Shown one piece after another: positions 33,272 to 40,666 of a stretch of DNA of 64,000 nt (position 1 is the stretch's first letter; every line of letters starts with the position of its first letter). The DNA is from an uncultured Atopobium sp. (GTDB taxonomy: Bacteria; Actinomycetota; Coriobacteriia; Coriobacteriales; Atopobiaceae). The stretch lies in NCBI GenBank assembly GCA_947090525.1, contig CAMUON010000001.1, positions 248,001 through 312,000 of the forward strand, read 5' to 3'. The translations under genes and the position numbers were made by a program. Under the pieces are notes generated by a model. The model saw only the letters and a list, made by a program, of their open reading frames with translations, was not told where the DNA came from and did no database searches.

Positions 33272-34096
33272 ATGTGGCTTAATGACTTCTACCACAGTCT
33301 CAATCCAATAGCGTTTTCGTTTGGTTTTTTTGCGATTCGCTGGTATGCACTTGCCTACATTGCTGGTTTTATTTCCGCAGGATATCTCATGTATCGCTTG
33401 TCGCGCACGTGGCACGATGCATTGACTCCAGATGAGGTCGTAAGCATTGTAAATGCTTGCATTATTGGGGTTATTGTGGGCGCGCGCCTTGCGTATGCGC
33501 TCTTTTATGCGAATGGCTACTATTTTGAGCATCCGCTCGAGATCGTGATGCTTTCGCAAGGCGGCATGAGTTTTCATGGCGGACTTGCAGGGGCTCTTAT
33601 CAGCGGATATCTTATGTGTCGCTATCTCAAGCTTTCATTTTTGAGCATGTGCGATTTAGGCGTTATTGGTACGACCCTGGGTCTTATGTTCGGGCGCGTT
33701 GCCAATTTTATCAACGGCGAGCTCTGGGGCAAGGCAACTGATCTTCCCTGGGGTGTCATGTTTTCAGAAACAGGCGGAGGTTTTGTCTATCGTCACCCGT
33801 CTCAACTCTACGAAGCCGTTCTCGAAGGGCTTGTTGCCTTTTGCATTCTGTTTTTCCTTGCGCGCCGCAAAAAGCCTTTGTACCAGGGAAGTTATTTAGG
33901 AATTTTTTTGGTATTGTATGCATCCGCGCGCTTTTTGATCGAATTTGTGCGCTTGCCCGATGTGCAACTGGGGTATCTCTTTAATACGTCGTGGCTTACT
34001 ATGGGACAGTGCCTTTCGATACCGGTATTTATCTGCGGAATTGTCGTGTTGTGTGCTTCCATCCGCTATGCGCGTCCGCAGAAGATTCATCTTTAA
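33272..34096 (+). CDS. lgt: Prolipoprotein diacylglyceryl transferase
   Basis: Transfers diacylglyceryl from phosphatidylglycerol to the lipobox Cys of prolipoproteins such as the one at 9508. 274 residues with seven hydrophobic segments. Seen: IRWYALAYIAGF, GGMSFHGGLAG with the essential His, and the signature GRVANFINGELWG with its Arg and Asn/Glu, then FVYRHPSQLYEA. ATG at 33272 is used; the GTG at 33263 overlaps the previous stop codon and adds three residues only. It follows the NifU-like gene almost without a gap. Confidence 0.95.
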   Translation: MWLNDFYHSLNPIAFSFGFFAIRWYALAYIAGFISAGYLMYRLSRTWHDALTPDEVVSIVNACIIGVIVGARLAYALFYANGYYFEHPLEIVMLSQGGMSFHGGLAGALISGYLMCRYLKLSFLSMCDLGVIGTTLGLMFGRVANFINGELWGKATDLPWGVMFSETGGGFVYRHPSQLYEAVLEGLVAFCILFFLARRKKPLYQGSYLGIFLVLYASARFLIEFVRLPDVQLGYLFNTSWLTMGQCLSIPVFICGIVVLCASIRYARPQKIHL

Positions 34097-34119
34097 AGAT
34101 AATTTTTTCTTGTCGTATT

Positions 34120-34148
34120 TTGATGAGATAGCGCATAAGGTTTATTAT
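34120..34148 (+). promoter_or_regulatory. Promoter candidate for yebC
   Basis: TTGATG (34120-34125) and TATTAT (34143-34148) with a 17-base spacer, 94 bases before the yebC start. Confidence 0.4.
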
Positions 34149-34241
34149 ATATGAGATAGGCCTTGCCCGTTTGTACTCGTTTGATAGTGCTTGTGTTGGG
34201 CATGGCTGTTTTACCGAATTTAAGTAACAAAGGAGACGTGC

Positions 34242-35006
34242 ATGTCTGGACATTCAAAGTGGGCTACTACCAAGCACAAAAAAGCTGCTATCGATGCAAA
34301 GCGTTCTGCCTTGTTCTCCAAACACTCGCGCAACATCACGGTTGCTGCTCGTAATGGTGGCGATCCCAATCCAGACAACAACGCAGCTCTTGCGGCTGCT
34401 GTCGCGCGTGCGCGCATGGTTTCCATGCCCAATGCTCGTATTCAAGCTGCTATCGATAAGGCCTTTGGTACCGGCGCCGATGCAGTAGTCTACAAGGAAG
34501 TCACCTACGAAGGTTATGGTCCTGCGGGCGTTGCGCTCTATGTGGAGTGCCTTACCGACAACCTCAATCGTACGGCTGCTGATGTGCGTTCAGCCTTTAC
34601 TCATGCAGGCGGCAATCTCGGTACCTCGGGTTCAGTTGCCTTCCAATTTGAGCGCAAAGGTTCTATCGCGGTCACTAAGGAAGCATGCGCCGATGAGGAT
34701 GAGCTCATGATGGCTGTTGCCGAGGCCGGCGGCGAAGACTACAAAGATGAAGGCGAAGAGTGGCTTATTTACACCGCCTACGACAAGATGCAAGCGGTTG
34801 AAGCTTCGCTCAAAGAGCAGGGTATCGAGGTCAAGGGTAGCGAGCTTACCATGGTTCCTAACAATCCCACCGATCTCAACGCTGCAGATGCGAAGAAGGT
34901 TGAGCGCCTGGTAGATCGCCTAGAAGAGCTCGACGACGTCCAAAACGTCTACGCTGCAATGTGTGTCTCCGATGAGGTATTGGCAGAGCTCGAGGCAGAA
35001 GAGTAA
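34242..35006 (+). CDS. YebC/PmpR family protein
   Basis: 254 residues beginning MSGHSKWATTKHKKAAIDAKRS, the invariant start of the family. Three-domain fold with GYGPAGVALYVECLTDNLNRT and GGNLGTSGSVAFQFERKG conserved. Relatives are DNA-binding regulators (PmpR) and, in more recent work, factors that help ribosomes translate proline stretches; that second role would suit a genome with many Pro/Ala-rich inserts, which is my inference. AAAGGAG precedes the ATG. Confidence 0.93.
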   Translation: MSGHSKWATTKHKKAAIDAKRSALFSKHSRNITVAARNGGDPNPDNNAALAAAVARARMVSMPNARIQAAIDKAFGTGADAVVYKEVTYEGYGPAGVALYVECLTDNLNRTAADVRSAFTHAGGNLGTSGSVAFQFERKGSIAVTKEACADEDELMMAVAEAGGEDYKDEGEEWLIYTAYDKMQAVEASLKEQGIEVKGSELTMVPNNPTDLNAADAKKVERLVDRLEELDDVQNVYAAMCVSDEVLAELEAEE

Positions 35007-35097
35007 ACGTTTTGCGAGCACGCGCATGCGCATGCACTTGCATTGTCATGCCGTGCTGCGCGCATCCTTTGTGCCTGTGCCTACATAGTTTGCAATC

Positions 35098-35130
35098 AAA
35101 GCCCTTGCTGAGGAGTGGGGGCTTTTGTTG
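35098..35130 (+). terminator. Terminator after yebC
   Basis: 7 bp arms AAAGCCC (35098-35104) and GGGCTTT (35119-35125) with T-rich tail; a medium-strength candidate. Confidence 0.5.
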
Positions 35131-35170
35131 TATCCCTATTTTCCGTATGCGCTATTACTTGTCCGAGCTG

Positions 35171-35179
35171 TGGTATAAA
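35171..35179 (+). promoter_or_regulatory. Extended -10 element for the envelope-stress operon
   Basis: TGG directly before TATAAA (35174-35179), 54 bases upstream of the amaP start, in AT-rich DNA; no good -35 box. Confidence 0.35.
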
Positions 35180-35233
35180 ATTTGTTAAACTAATAGATAC
35201 GCATCGTTTATTTGAGCTTTGAAGGAGATCCGT

Positions 35234-35971
35234 ATGGGAATATTCAAACGTATATGCATGTTGATATACTCTCTCGCTGGATTTGTGCTATTCGGAGCAT
35301 TTATTATAAGTACGCAAGCTAGTATGACTCCTCTTGCTCAGTATGTCATGACGTATGCGGTCGTTCGTCATGCCTTGCCTGCCTGCGGCATTATCCTGCT
35401 CATCGGATGTGTCGTGATGTTTTTACGCGCCGTCTTTACACGCAATCGTCGGGTAGTGATCATCACAAAAACAAAGGACAACCAGATCACGGTATCCAGA
35501 AACGCTATTCTTTCGCAAGCGACGCATGTGATCGAGGAAGATGGGCGTTTTCGCGTCATTTCTATCTATTGCAAAATGCGCAAATATGGTCACATTCGCC
35601 TCAGCGTGCGCACGCAGCCACTTACTACAGAAGACCTCATTCAAGCAGGTCAAGAGCTGCATGATCGCCTTATGCAAGGTCTTGTCGTCGTGGTTGGCAA
35701 CAATGTTGATGCGATTAAGATCGAGTTTTCGCGGGCGGGATCCTATGCACAATCGCTTGATGAGGGCTATGCCGATGAAGAAGAGTTGTATGAGGATCTC
35801 TCTACATCCGATATCCAGCTTCCGCTCAATACAAAAGCGCCTGTACAGGCATCTGTTCCTGCGGTTTCTGCTTCTCCGACTCCAAAAGATGCGCCTACTC
35901 ACAAACCCGCCATCACGATATCTCCCTCCCAGCTATCTTCGCATAGAGATAGTGCATCTTCAAACGAATAA
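35234..35971 (+). CDS. AmaP-like alkaline-shock membrane anchor protein
   Basis: 245 residues; ATG at 35234 after AAGGAG. Two N-terminal membrane segments (about residues 8-27 and 48-66) are followed by a cytoplasmic domain with VSRNAILSQATHVIEEDGR and an acidic, Ser/Pro-rich tail. In staphylococci AmaP anchors Asp23 to the membrane. The assignment rests on topology and on the next two genes (DUF2273 and Asp23), which form the usual trio. Confidence 0.75.
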   Translation: MGIFKRICMLIYSLAGFVLFGAFIISTQASMTPLAQYVMTYAVVRHALPACGIILLIGCVVMFLRAVFTRNRRVVIITKTKDNQITVSRNAILSQATHVIEEDGRFRVISIYCKMRKYGHIRLSVRTQPLTTEDLIQAGQELHDRLMQGLVVVVGNNVDAIKIEFSRAGSYAQSLDEGYADEEELYEDLSTSDIQLPLNTKAPVQASVPAVSASPTPKDAPTHKPAITISPSQLSSHRDSASSNE

Positions 35972-36012
35972 GTCTTACAAGCCCAGCTAGCTACCTATAC
36001 GAGGTGTACATC

Positions 36013-36372
36013 ATGCAAGCTCAACATTCCGAAAATGCTCCCATATCCGAAGCGCCAGCTGCATCTTCTGATCATTCGCATGAGGATACGGCTTCGATGC
36101 TCAATGCAAGTCATGCACAAGATGCGGCGTCATCATGTTCATATACCAAGGCATACCAGGTGTTTCGCAGCTGGTGTCGTGGACGTGAGCACGCTGTCTT
36201 GGGCGCGGTCGTGGGTTTGATAGTTGCGTTGTGCATCTTTAATCTTGGCCTTCTCAAGACGCTTATTATTGCTGTGTGCGTGTGCGTAGGTGTTGCGTTT
36301 GGCCAGTATATCGATGGTAATCCGCGCATGCTTTCTATCGTCAAAAAATTGTTTCGCGACAACCGAAATTAA
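36013..36372 (+). CDS. DUF2273 small membrane protein
   Basis: 119 residues; ATG at 36013 with CGAGGTG ahead, preferred over a GTG three codons earlier. After a Ser/Ala/His-rich leader of about 60 residues comes VLGAVVGLIVALCIFNLGLLKTLIIAVCV split over two hydrophobic segments and GVAFGQYIDG, the DUF2273 pattern. The family partners Asp23/AmaP; a precise role is unknown. The leader is longer than in typical 60-80 residue members. Confidence 0.78.
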   Translation: MQAQHSENAPISEAPAASSDHSHEDTASMLNASHAQDAASSCSYTKAYQVFRSWCRGREHAVLGAVVGLIVALCIFNLGLLKTLIIAVCVCVGVAFGQYIDGNPRMLSIVKKLFRDNRN

Positions 36373-36416
36373 ACGCATCGAGCTCGTTCAAATGATCATG
36401 TGTGAAAGGAATGCAT

Positions 36417-37262
36417 ATGGCTTTCCACAAAGCTGCTAACGCTCAAACATCAACAACAGATACCTCACCGTGCGCATCTGCTCGCGCAGATGCCCCAGAT
36501 GCCTCAGTTATTGCAAGCATAGCCCAAGGGTCGGATAGCTCTGATGTGCAAGACCCAAAGGATCAGAGTCTTAAAAGTGCGCCCGTAGAGGTGCCTGCTG
36601 AGGCGGATACTGCTAGCCTGGATGCTGCCGCTCCAGACGACGCTTCAGACGTTGCCGCTACAGATGCTGGCACTCCAGATGCCGCGCTTTCAGACGAACC
36701 CGCCGCAAGCGTTTCTGCGGACGAATATGCGCCTTTGGACCAGATGTCTGAGGACTTCGAGACTTCTGCAGAAGATGCATCAGAAGATGAAAGCGACGAC
36801 ACGCAAGATTCGCTTACCTTTTCAAACGGCGTTATCGAGAAAATAGTTGCCCTTGCCATGCGTGAAGTGCCTGGTGTGGTAGGTATGAAGGGTAGCTGGT
36901 TCAATCGCGTACAAGATGTGTTGGGCGCGTCCGATTCGCGCAAAGGCGTCTCTGTGGAAGTTTCGCCCGATGCATCGGTTGTAGTGACGATCTCTGTATT
37001 GATCAAGTATGGCGCCTATGCCCCGACTGTCTTTGAAGATGTGAAGCGTGTGGTCGTATCAACGGTATATGGCATGACCGGATTGACTGTTGCCGGTGTG
37101 AATCTTCGCATCGAAGACGTCTTGACGCCCGAAGAATACGAAGCTCAGGATATGCATACCGGAGATGCACCTGCAGCTTCTGCGGACGCGTCTGCGAGCG
37201 CAGCGCTCACACCTACAGCAGATACATCTGCTCAAACGCCTGCTCAAGCGTCCGAAAGCTAG
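36417..37262 (+). CDS. Asp23/Gls24 family envelope-stress protein
   Basis: 281 residues from ATG 36417, six bases after AAAGGAA. The C-terminal half is a clear Asp23 domain: FSNGVIEKIVALAMREVPGVVGM opening (split here for length), VSVEVSPDASVVVTISVLIKYG, VVSTVYGMTGLTVAGVNLRIEDV. The N-terminal 130 residues are an acidic Ala/Asp/Ser/Thr-rich run and the C terminus is Ala/Ser/Thr-rich; neither belongs to the family core. It should bind the membrane through AmaP and support envelope integrity. Third gene of the amaP trio, ahead of murT. Confidence 0.85.
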   Translation: MAFHKAANAQTSTTDTSPCASARADAPDASVIASIAQGSDSSDVQDPKDQSLKSAPVEVPAEADTASLDAAAPDDASDVAATDAGTPDAALSDEPAASVSADEYAPLDQMSEDFETSAEDASEDESDDTQDSLTFSNGVIEKIVALAMREVPGVVGMKGSWFNRVQDVLGASDSRKGVSVEVSPDASVVVTISVLIKYGAYAPTVFEDVKRVVVSTVYGMTGLTVAGVNLRIEDVLTPEEYEAQDMHTGDAPAASADASASAALTPTADTSAQTPAQASES

Positions 37263-37322
37263 ACTCATCCTCACTGCTAGCCAAGTGTTTAGAACGCAGC
37301 ATCTTGTTTACGCTCGCTTATG

Positions 37323-37374
37323 GACGAGCCCATGCGACGAGCCTATGCGATGAGCTCATACGGCGAACTCATGC
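37323..37374. repeat. 13-bp tandem array, four units, just before the murT ribosome site
   Basis: Units GACGAGCCCATGC, GACGAGCCTATGC, GATGAGCTCATAC and GGCGAACTCATGC run without gaps at 37323-37374, ending seven bases before the AAAGGAGGG of murT. Confidence 0.85.
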
Positions 37375-37389
37375 TCCAAAGGAGGGCTT

Positions 37390-38769
37390 GTGTCTTTGTT
37401 GTCAGCCTGCGCCTATCTTGCTGGGCGCTTTGTGTATCTTTGCTTGCACGTACTTCTCAAACGGAGTGCTTCGCAACTTCCTGGTCGTATTGCGCTTGCT
37501 ATTTCGCCTCAATTTATTCGTGATATGGGTGGAAGATTGGGCGATTCATGTGTGTGCGTATGCGGCACCAATGGCAAGACGACGACGAATAACCTGCTCT
37601 GTCGTGTGATGGAGGCAAGAGGGTATCACGTCGTATGCAATCGTAAAGGCGCTAATATGCCAGCCGGTATTGCATCTGCGCTCATTGCAGATCCGCACGC
37701 TACAGCAGCATGTTTTGAGGTGGACGAACTTTCTTCCATTCAGATTCTACCGCAGCTGAATCCCCGGTATTTCATCCTGCTCAACCTCTTTCGCGATCAG
37801 CTCGACCGCGTAGGCGAGATGGATCGCGTGCAGGATACGCTTGCTCGTGCGCTTGCTGCTTCACCTCAAACACAGCTTATCGTTTGCGGGGATGATCCCC
37901 TGTCGCTTGGCGTCTACGAGCGCTTAAAGCAGAGTGGTACACGATCTCTCACCAGTTTTGGCATCAGCAAAGCACCAGCTCAAGCACGGGGGCGTGTGCC
38001 TGAGGCGCGCTTTTGTCAGTTGTGCGGGGCTGAACTTCGTTATGCATCGTATAGCTATGCGCAGCTGGGAGATTTTTCGTGCCCGAAGTGCTCGTTTAAG
38101 CGCCCTGCGCTTGATATGTCTGCTTCTGATATTGTGCTTTCTCCTACGAGCTTGCGTTTTAGTTTTTCTGTGCCAGATTGCAAGGCGTCCGCCCAGAGCC
38201 TTACGGCCAATTTTGGCGGCTTGTATATGGTGTATAACCTGCTTGCAATCTTGAGCTTTATGCACGCGCGCGGCATTGCAACAGACGTGTTGGCTTCGGT
38301 ACTCAAGGACTATCATCCTGAGAATGGACGCCTTCAGCATTTTAGCTATGAGGGCCTTGATATTATTCTTAATTTGGCGAAAAATCCTACCGGTTTCAAT
38401 CAAAATATTTCGCTTCTCAAGGAAGATCCTCGCTCAAAATGCATCTACATCTGCATAAACGACAATTACAACGATGGTCGAGATGTATCGTGGCTTTGGG
38501 ACGTGGATTTTGAGCGCTTTCGGGAGGAGAAGGGCTGTGTGCTCTTTTGCGGGGGCACACGCGCGCATGACATGCAGGTTCGCTTGAAATATGCGGGCTT
38601 TGATGCGCCATGCGTGAATACTATCGATGAAGTGCTTGAGCGTGCATCTAGCGAAGATTCGCATAAGCCGCTTTATGTGCTCACCAATTATTCGGCGCTT
38701 TGGCCTATAAAGGCGCGTTTGGAGCATATCTGCGCGCACGCAGCTACAAGCCCCGCGTCAATGCGTTAA
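37390..38769 (+). CDS. murT: Lipid II isoglutaminyl synthase, MurT subunit
   Basis: With GatD amidates the D-Glu of lipid II to D-isoglutamine. 459 residues. Mur-ligase ATP site CGTNGKTTTNN (about residues 57-67), VDELSS and NLFRDQLDR are typical, and the MurT-specific Cys4 zinc ribbon is present (FCQLCGAELRY and FSCPKCSF, about residues 208-236), as is the C-terminal DUF1727-type domain with NPTGFNQ and DNYNDGRDVSWLWD. The GTG at 37390 follows a strong AAAGGAGGG but at short distance; TTG codons six and nine bases later are alternatives. gatD follows after 105 bases. Confidence 0.93.
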   Translation: MSLLSACAYLAGRFVYLCLHVLLKRSASQLPGRIALAISPQFIRDMGGRLGDSCVCVCGTNGKTTTNNLLCRVMEARGYHVVCNRKGANMPAGIASALIADPHATAACFEVDELSSIQILPQLNPRYFILLNLFRDQLDRVGEMDRVQDTLARALAASPQTQLIVCGDDPLSLGVYERLKQSGTRSLTSFGISKAPAQARGRVPEARFCQLCGAELRYASYSYAQLGDFSCPKCSFKRPALDMSASDIVLSPTSLRFSFSVPDCKASAQSLTANFGGLYMVYNLLAILSFMHARGIATDVLASVLKDYHPENGRLQHFSYEGLDIILNLAKNPTGFNQNISLLKEDPRSKCIYICINDNYNDGRDVSWLWDVDFERFREEKGCVLFCGGTRAHDMQVRLKYAGFDAPCVNTIDEVLERASSEDSHKPLYVLTNYSALWPIKARLEHICAHAATSPASMR

Positions 38770-38874
38770 GTTTGCCGCATCCGTTCAAACTTTTTGCGCT
38801 TCCAAGAACTCGAGTCGTTTACATCCAACAGTTCAAGCTGCCTATCCATCCAGTATGTTATCAAAGGATATACC

Positions 38875-39603
38875 ATGTCTGCTCTTACCATCATGCATCT
38901 CTATCCTGAGCTTCTGAATCTCTATGGGGACTCGGGAAATATTTTGGTGCTTTCGCGTCGCCTCGCCTGGAGGCATATACCTTACCAGGTACAAGAGGTG
39001 CATGTAGGAGAAACGCCTAGTTTTTCTGACGCCGATATCGTCTTTATTGGCGGGGGGTCGGATCGTGAGCAAAAAATTGTATGCGAAGCGCTCATGAAGT
39101 GCCGCAGTGAGCTCGCTTCGTATGTAGAGGATGGGGGCGTGCTTGCGGCAGTGTGTGGAGGATACCAGCTGCTTGGCCATTATTACCAAATGGGTGACGA
39201 AAAGGTGCAAGGACTTTCCCTGGTAGATCTCTATACCACGCGCGGGAACCCTCGTCTTATAGGAAATATTGCAATCAACAGTCCAATTTGCGCGCACCCC
39301 ATTGTTGGCTACGAAAATCACGGTGGCCGTACCTATCTAGGAGATGGTGTTACCCCCTTGGGCACAGTCCTTCATGGGCATGGAAACGATGGTGAAAGTG
39401 GACAGGAGGGTTGCCTCTACAAACACGTGCTCGGCACCTATATTCACGGCCCCTTGCTGCCCAAAAATCCTGGTGTCGCAGATTACCTTATCGAGCAAGC
39501 GTATGTGCGCCATGGCTTTCATGGTATGCTAGAAGCACTTGATGATTCGTATGAACTCGAGGCTAACCGCGTGGCCTTTGCACGTATGAAGTCTGAGCAC
39601 TAA
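38875..39603 (+). CDS. gatD: Lipid II isoglutaminyl synthase, GatD glutaminase subunit
   Basis: Class I glutamine amidotransferase that feeds ammonia to MurT. 242 residues from ATG 38875 after AAAGGAT; an earlier in-frame start lacks support. MHLYPELLNLYGDSGN opens the protein as in CobB/CobQ-like GatD, with FIGGGSDREQ, AAVCGGYQLLG holding the nucleophile Cys (about residue 93) and TYIHGPLL holding the His (about residue 189), matching the known catalytic positions 94 and 189 of staphylococcal GatD. Confidence 0.93.
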   Translation: MSALTIMHLYPELLNLYGDSGNILVLSRRLAWRHIPYQVQEVHVGETPSFSDADIVFIGGGSDREQKIVCEALMKCRSELASYVEDGGVLAAVCGGYQLLGHYYQMGDEKVQGLSLVDLYTTRGNPRLIGNIAINSPICAHPIVGYENHGGRTYLGDGVTPLGTVLHGHGNDGESGQEGCLYKHVLGTYIHGPLLPKNPGVADYLIEQAYVRHGFHGMLEALDDSYELEANRVAFARMKSEH

Positions 39604-39610
39604 GACATAG

Positions 39611-39711
39611 CGACATATGTTGAGTAGTTTTGAGCAATGTTTGAACAATGTTGAGACATATCGAGCTATAGCGACGCGTATCGAGTCATAGCAAGCCATC
39701 TGAGAAATGAC
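39611..39711. repeat. 10-bp degenerate tandem array between gatD and rbsK
   Basis: About ten units of the type YGAGNNATRK follow each other from 39611 (one extra base at 39641), for example TGAGCAATGT, TGAACAATGT, TGAGACATAT, CGAGCTATAG, CGAGTCATAG. The array fills almost the whole spacer. Confidence 0.8.
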
Positions 39712-39748
39712 AGTAGGTTTCAACGCCTACGGCAGAAGGTAGGTCATT

Positions 39749-40666
39749 ATGCATACTGTTTGTGTATTTGGTAGCATCAACAACGACATGTCGGTCAACT
39801 GCGTGCGCATGCCTCAAAAAGGCGAAACCGTTTTGGGCAACACATTTGTGATCGCAGGCGGCGGAAAAGGCGCTAATCAAGCTGCTGCAAGTGCGCGTCT
39901 TGGCGCGAAAACCTTTTTTGTAGGTAAGGTTGGGCATGATCGTTTTGGCTCAAAATTGATAAGCGATCTGCAGGAATATGGTGTTAATTGTTCGCGTACG
40001 CGCACCTCTTCAGATGCTCCTACGGGAAGTGCACTCATCCTTCGCTCCGATGGCGACAACCGTATTGTGGTCGATCCAGGAGCTAATGCACACACAACAA
40101 TTGAAGAGGTCACCGATGCGCTCGATACCTTGTGCGTGCCGGGTGATATTTTCTTGACGCAATTTGAATGCTCCAAAGAGGTATCTTTGCGCGCGCTCAA
40201 GCATGCAAACGATATGGGACTTTTTACCATTTGCAACCCTTCACCTGCATTTCCTCTGAATGATAGTTCGTATGAATCGATCAGCCTTCTCTGCCTCAAC
40301 GAAACGGAATGCAGCATGCTTTCGGGCATTTTGCCACAAGATGAGACAAGTATTGCTTCTGCTCTTGAATATTTCGCCGAACGCGGGGTTAAAAATACGA
40401 TTATTACGCTGGGCGCAGGTGGATGCGTGAGTCGCATGGGGTCAAGCTTCCATCGCCTGGACGCCTATCATGTAGAAGTTGCGGATTGCACGGGGGCTGG
40501 AGATACCTTCCTCGGCGCAATTTGCGCAAGTCTTGCCTATGAGCAGCCGCTCGAGAAAGCGCTGGAAATCGCAAATGCTGCGGCCGCGCTCTGTGTGACA
40601 AAGCTCGGCGCGCAGCCATCTATTCCTACTTTTGATGAAGTACAAAGCTTTTTAGCCAAGCACTAA
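39749..40666 (+). CDS. rbsK: PfkB-family sugar kinase, probably ribokinase
   Basis: Phosphorylates ribose at O5 for entry into pentose phosphate metabolism. 305 residues. VFGSINNDMSV, the substrate loop AGGGKGANQAAASARLGA, DPGAN, NETE, and the PfkB signature DCTGAGDTFLGAICASLA with catalytic Asp. These agree best with ribokinases, but related nucleoside kinases share them and no ribose transporter is adjacent. AGAAGG lies before the ATG. The last 41 bases overlap the 3' end of the convergent C1-peptidase gene. Confidence 0.85.
   Translation: MHTVCVFGSINNDMSVNCVRMPQKGETVLGNTFVIAGGGKGANQAAASARLGAKTFFVGKVGHDRFGSKLISDLQEYGVNCSRTRTSSDAPTGSALILRSDGDNRIVVDPGANAHTTIEEVTDALDTLCVPGDIFLTQFECSKEVSLRALKHANDMGLFTICNPSPAFPLNDSSYESISLLCLNETECSMLSGILPQDETSIASALEYFAERGVKNTIITLGAGGCVSRMGSSFHRLDAYHVEVADCTGAGDTFLGAICASLAYEQPLEKALEIANAAAALCVTKLGAQPSIPTFDEVQSFLAKH

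Noticed and set aside
39604..39748. CRISPR array in the gatD-rbsK spacer
   Set aside because: The repeats are 10 bp and contiguous without spacers, and no cas genes exist in the window.
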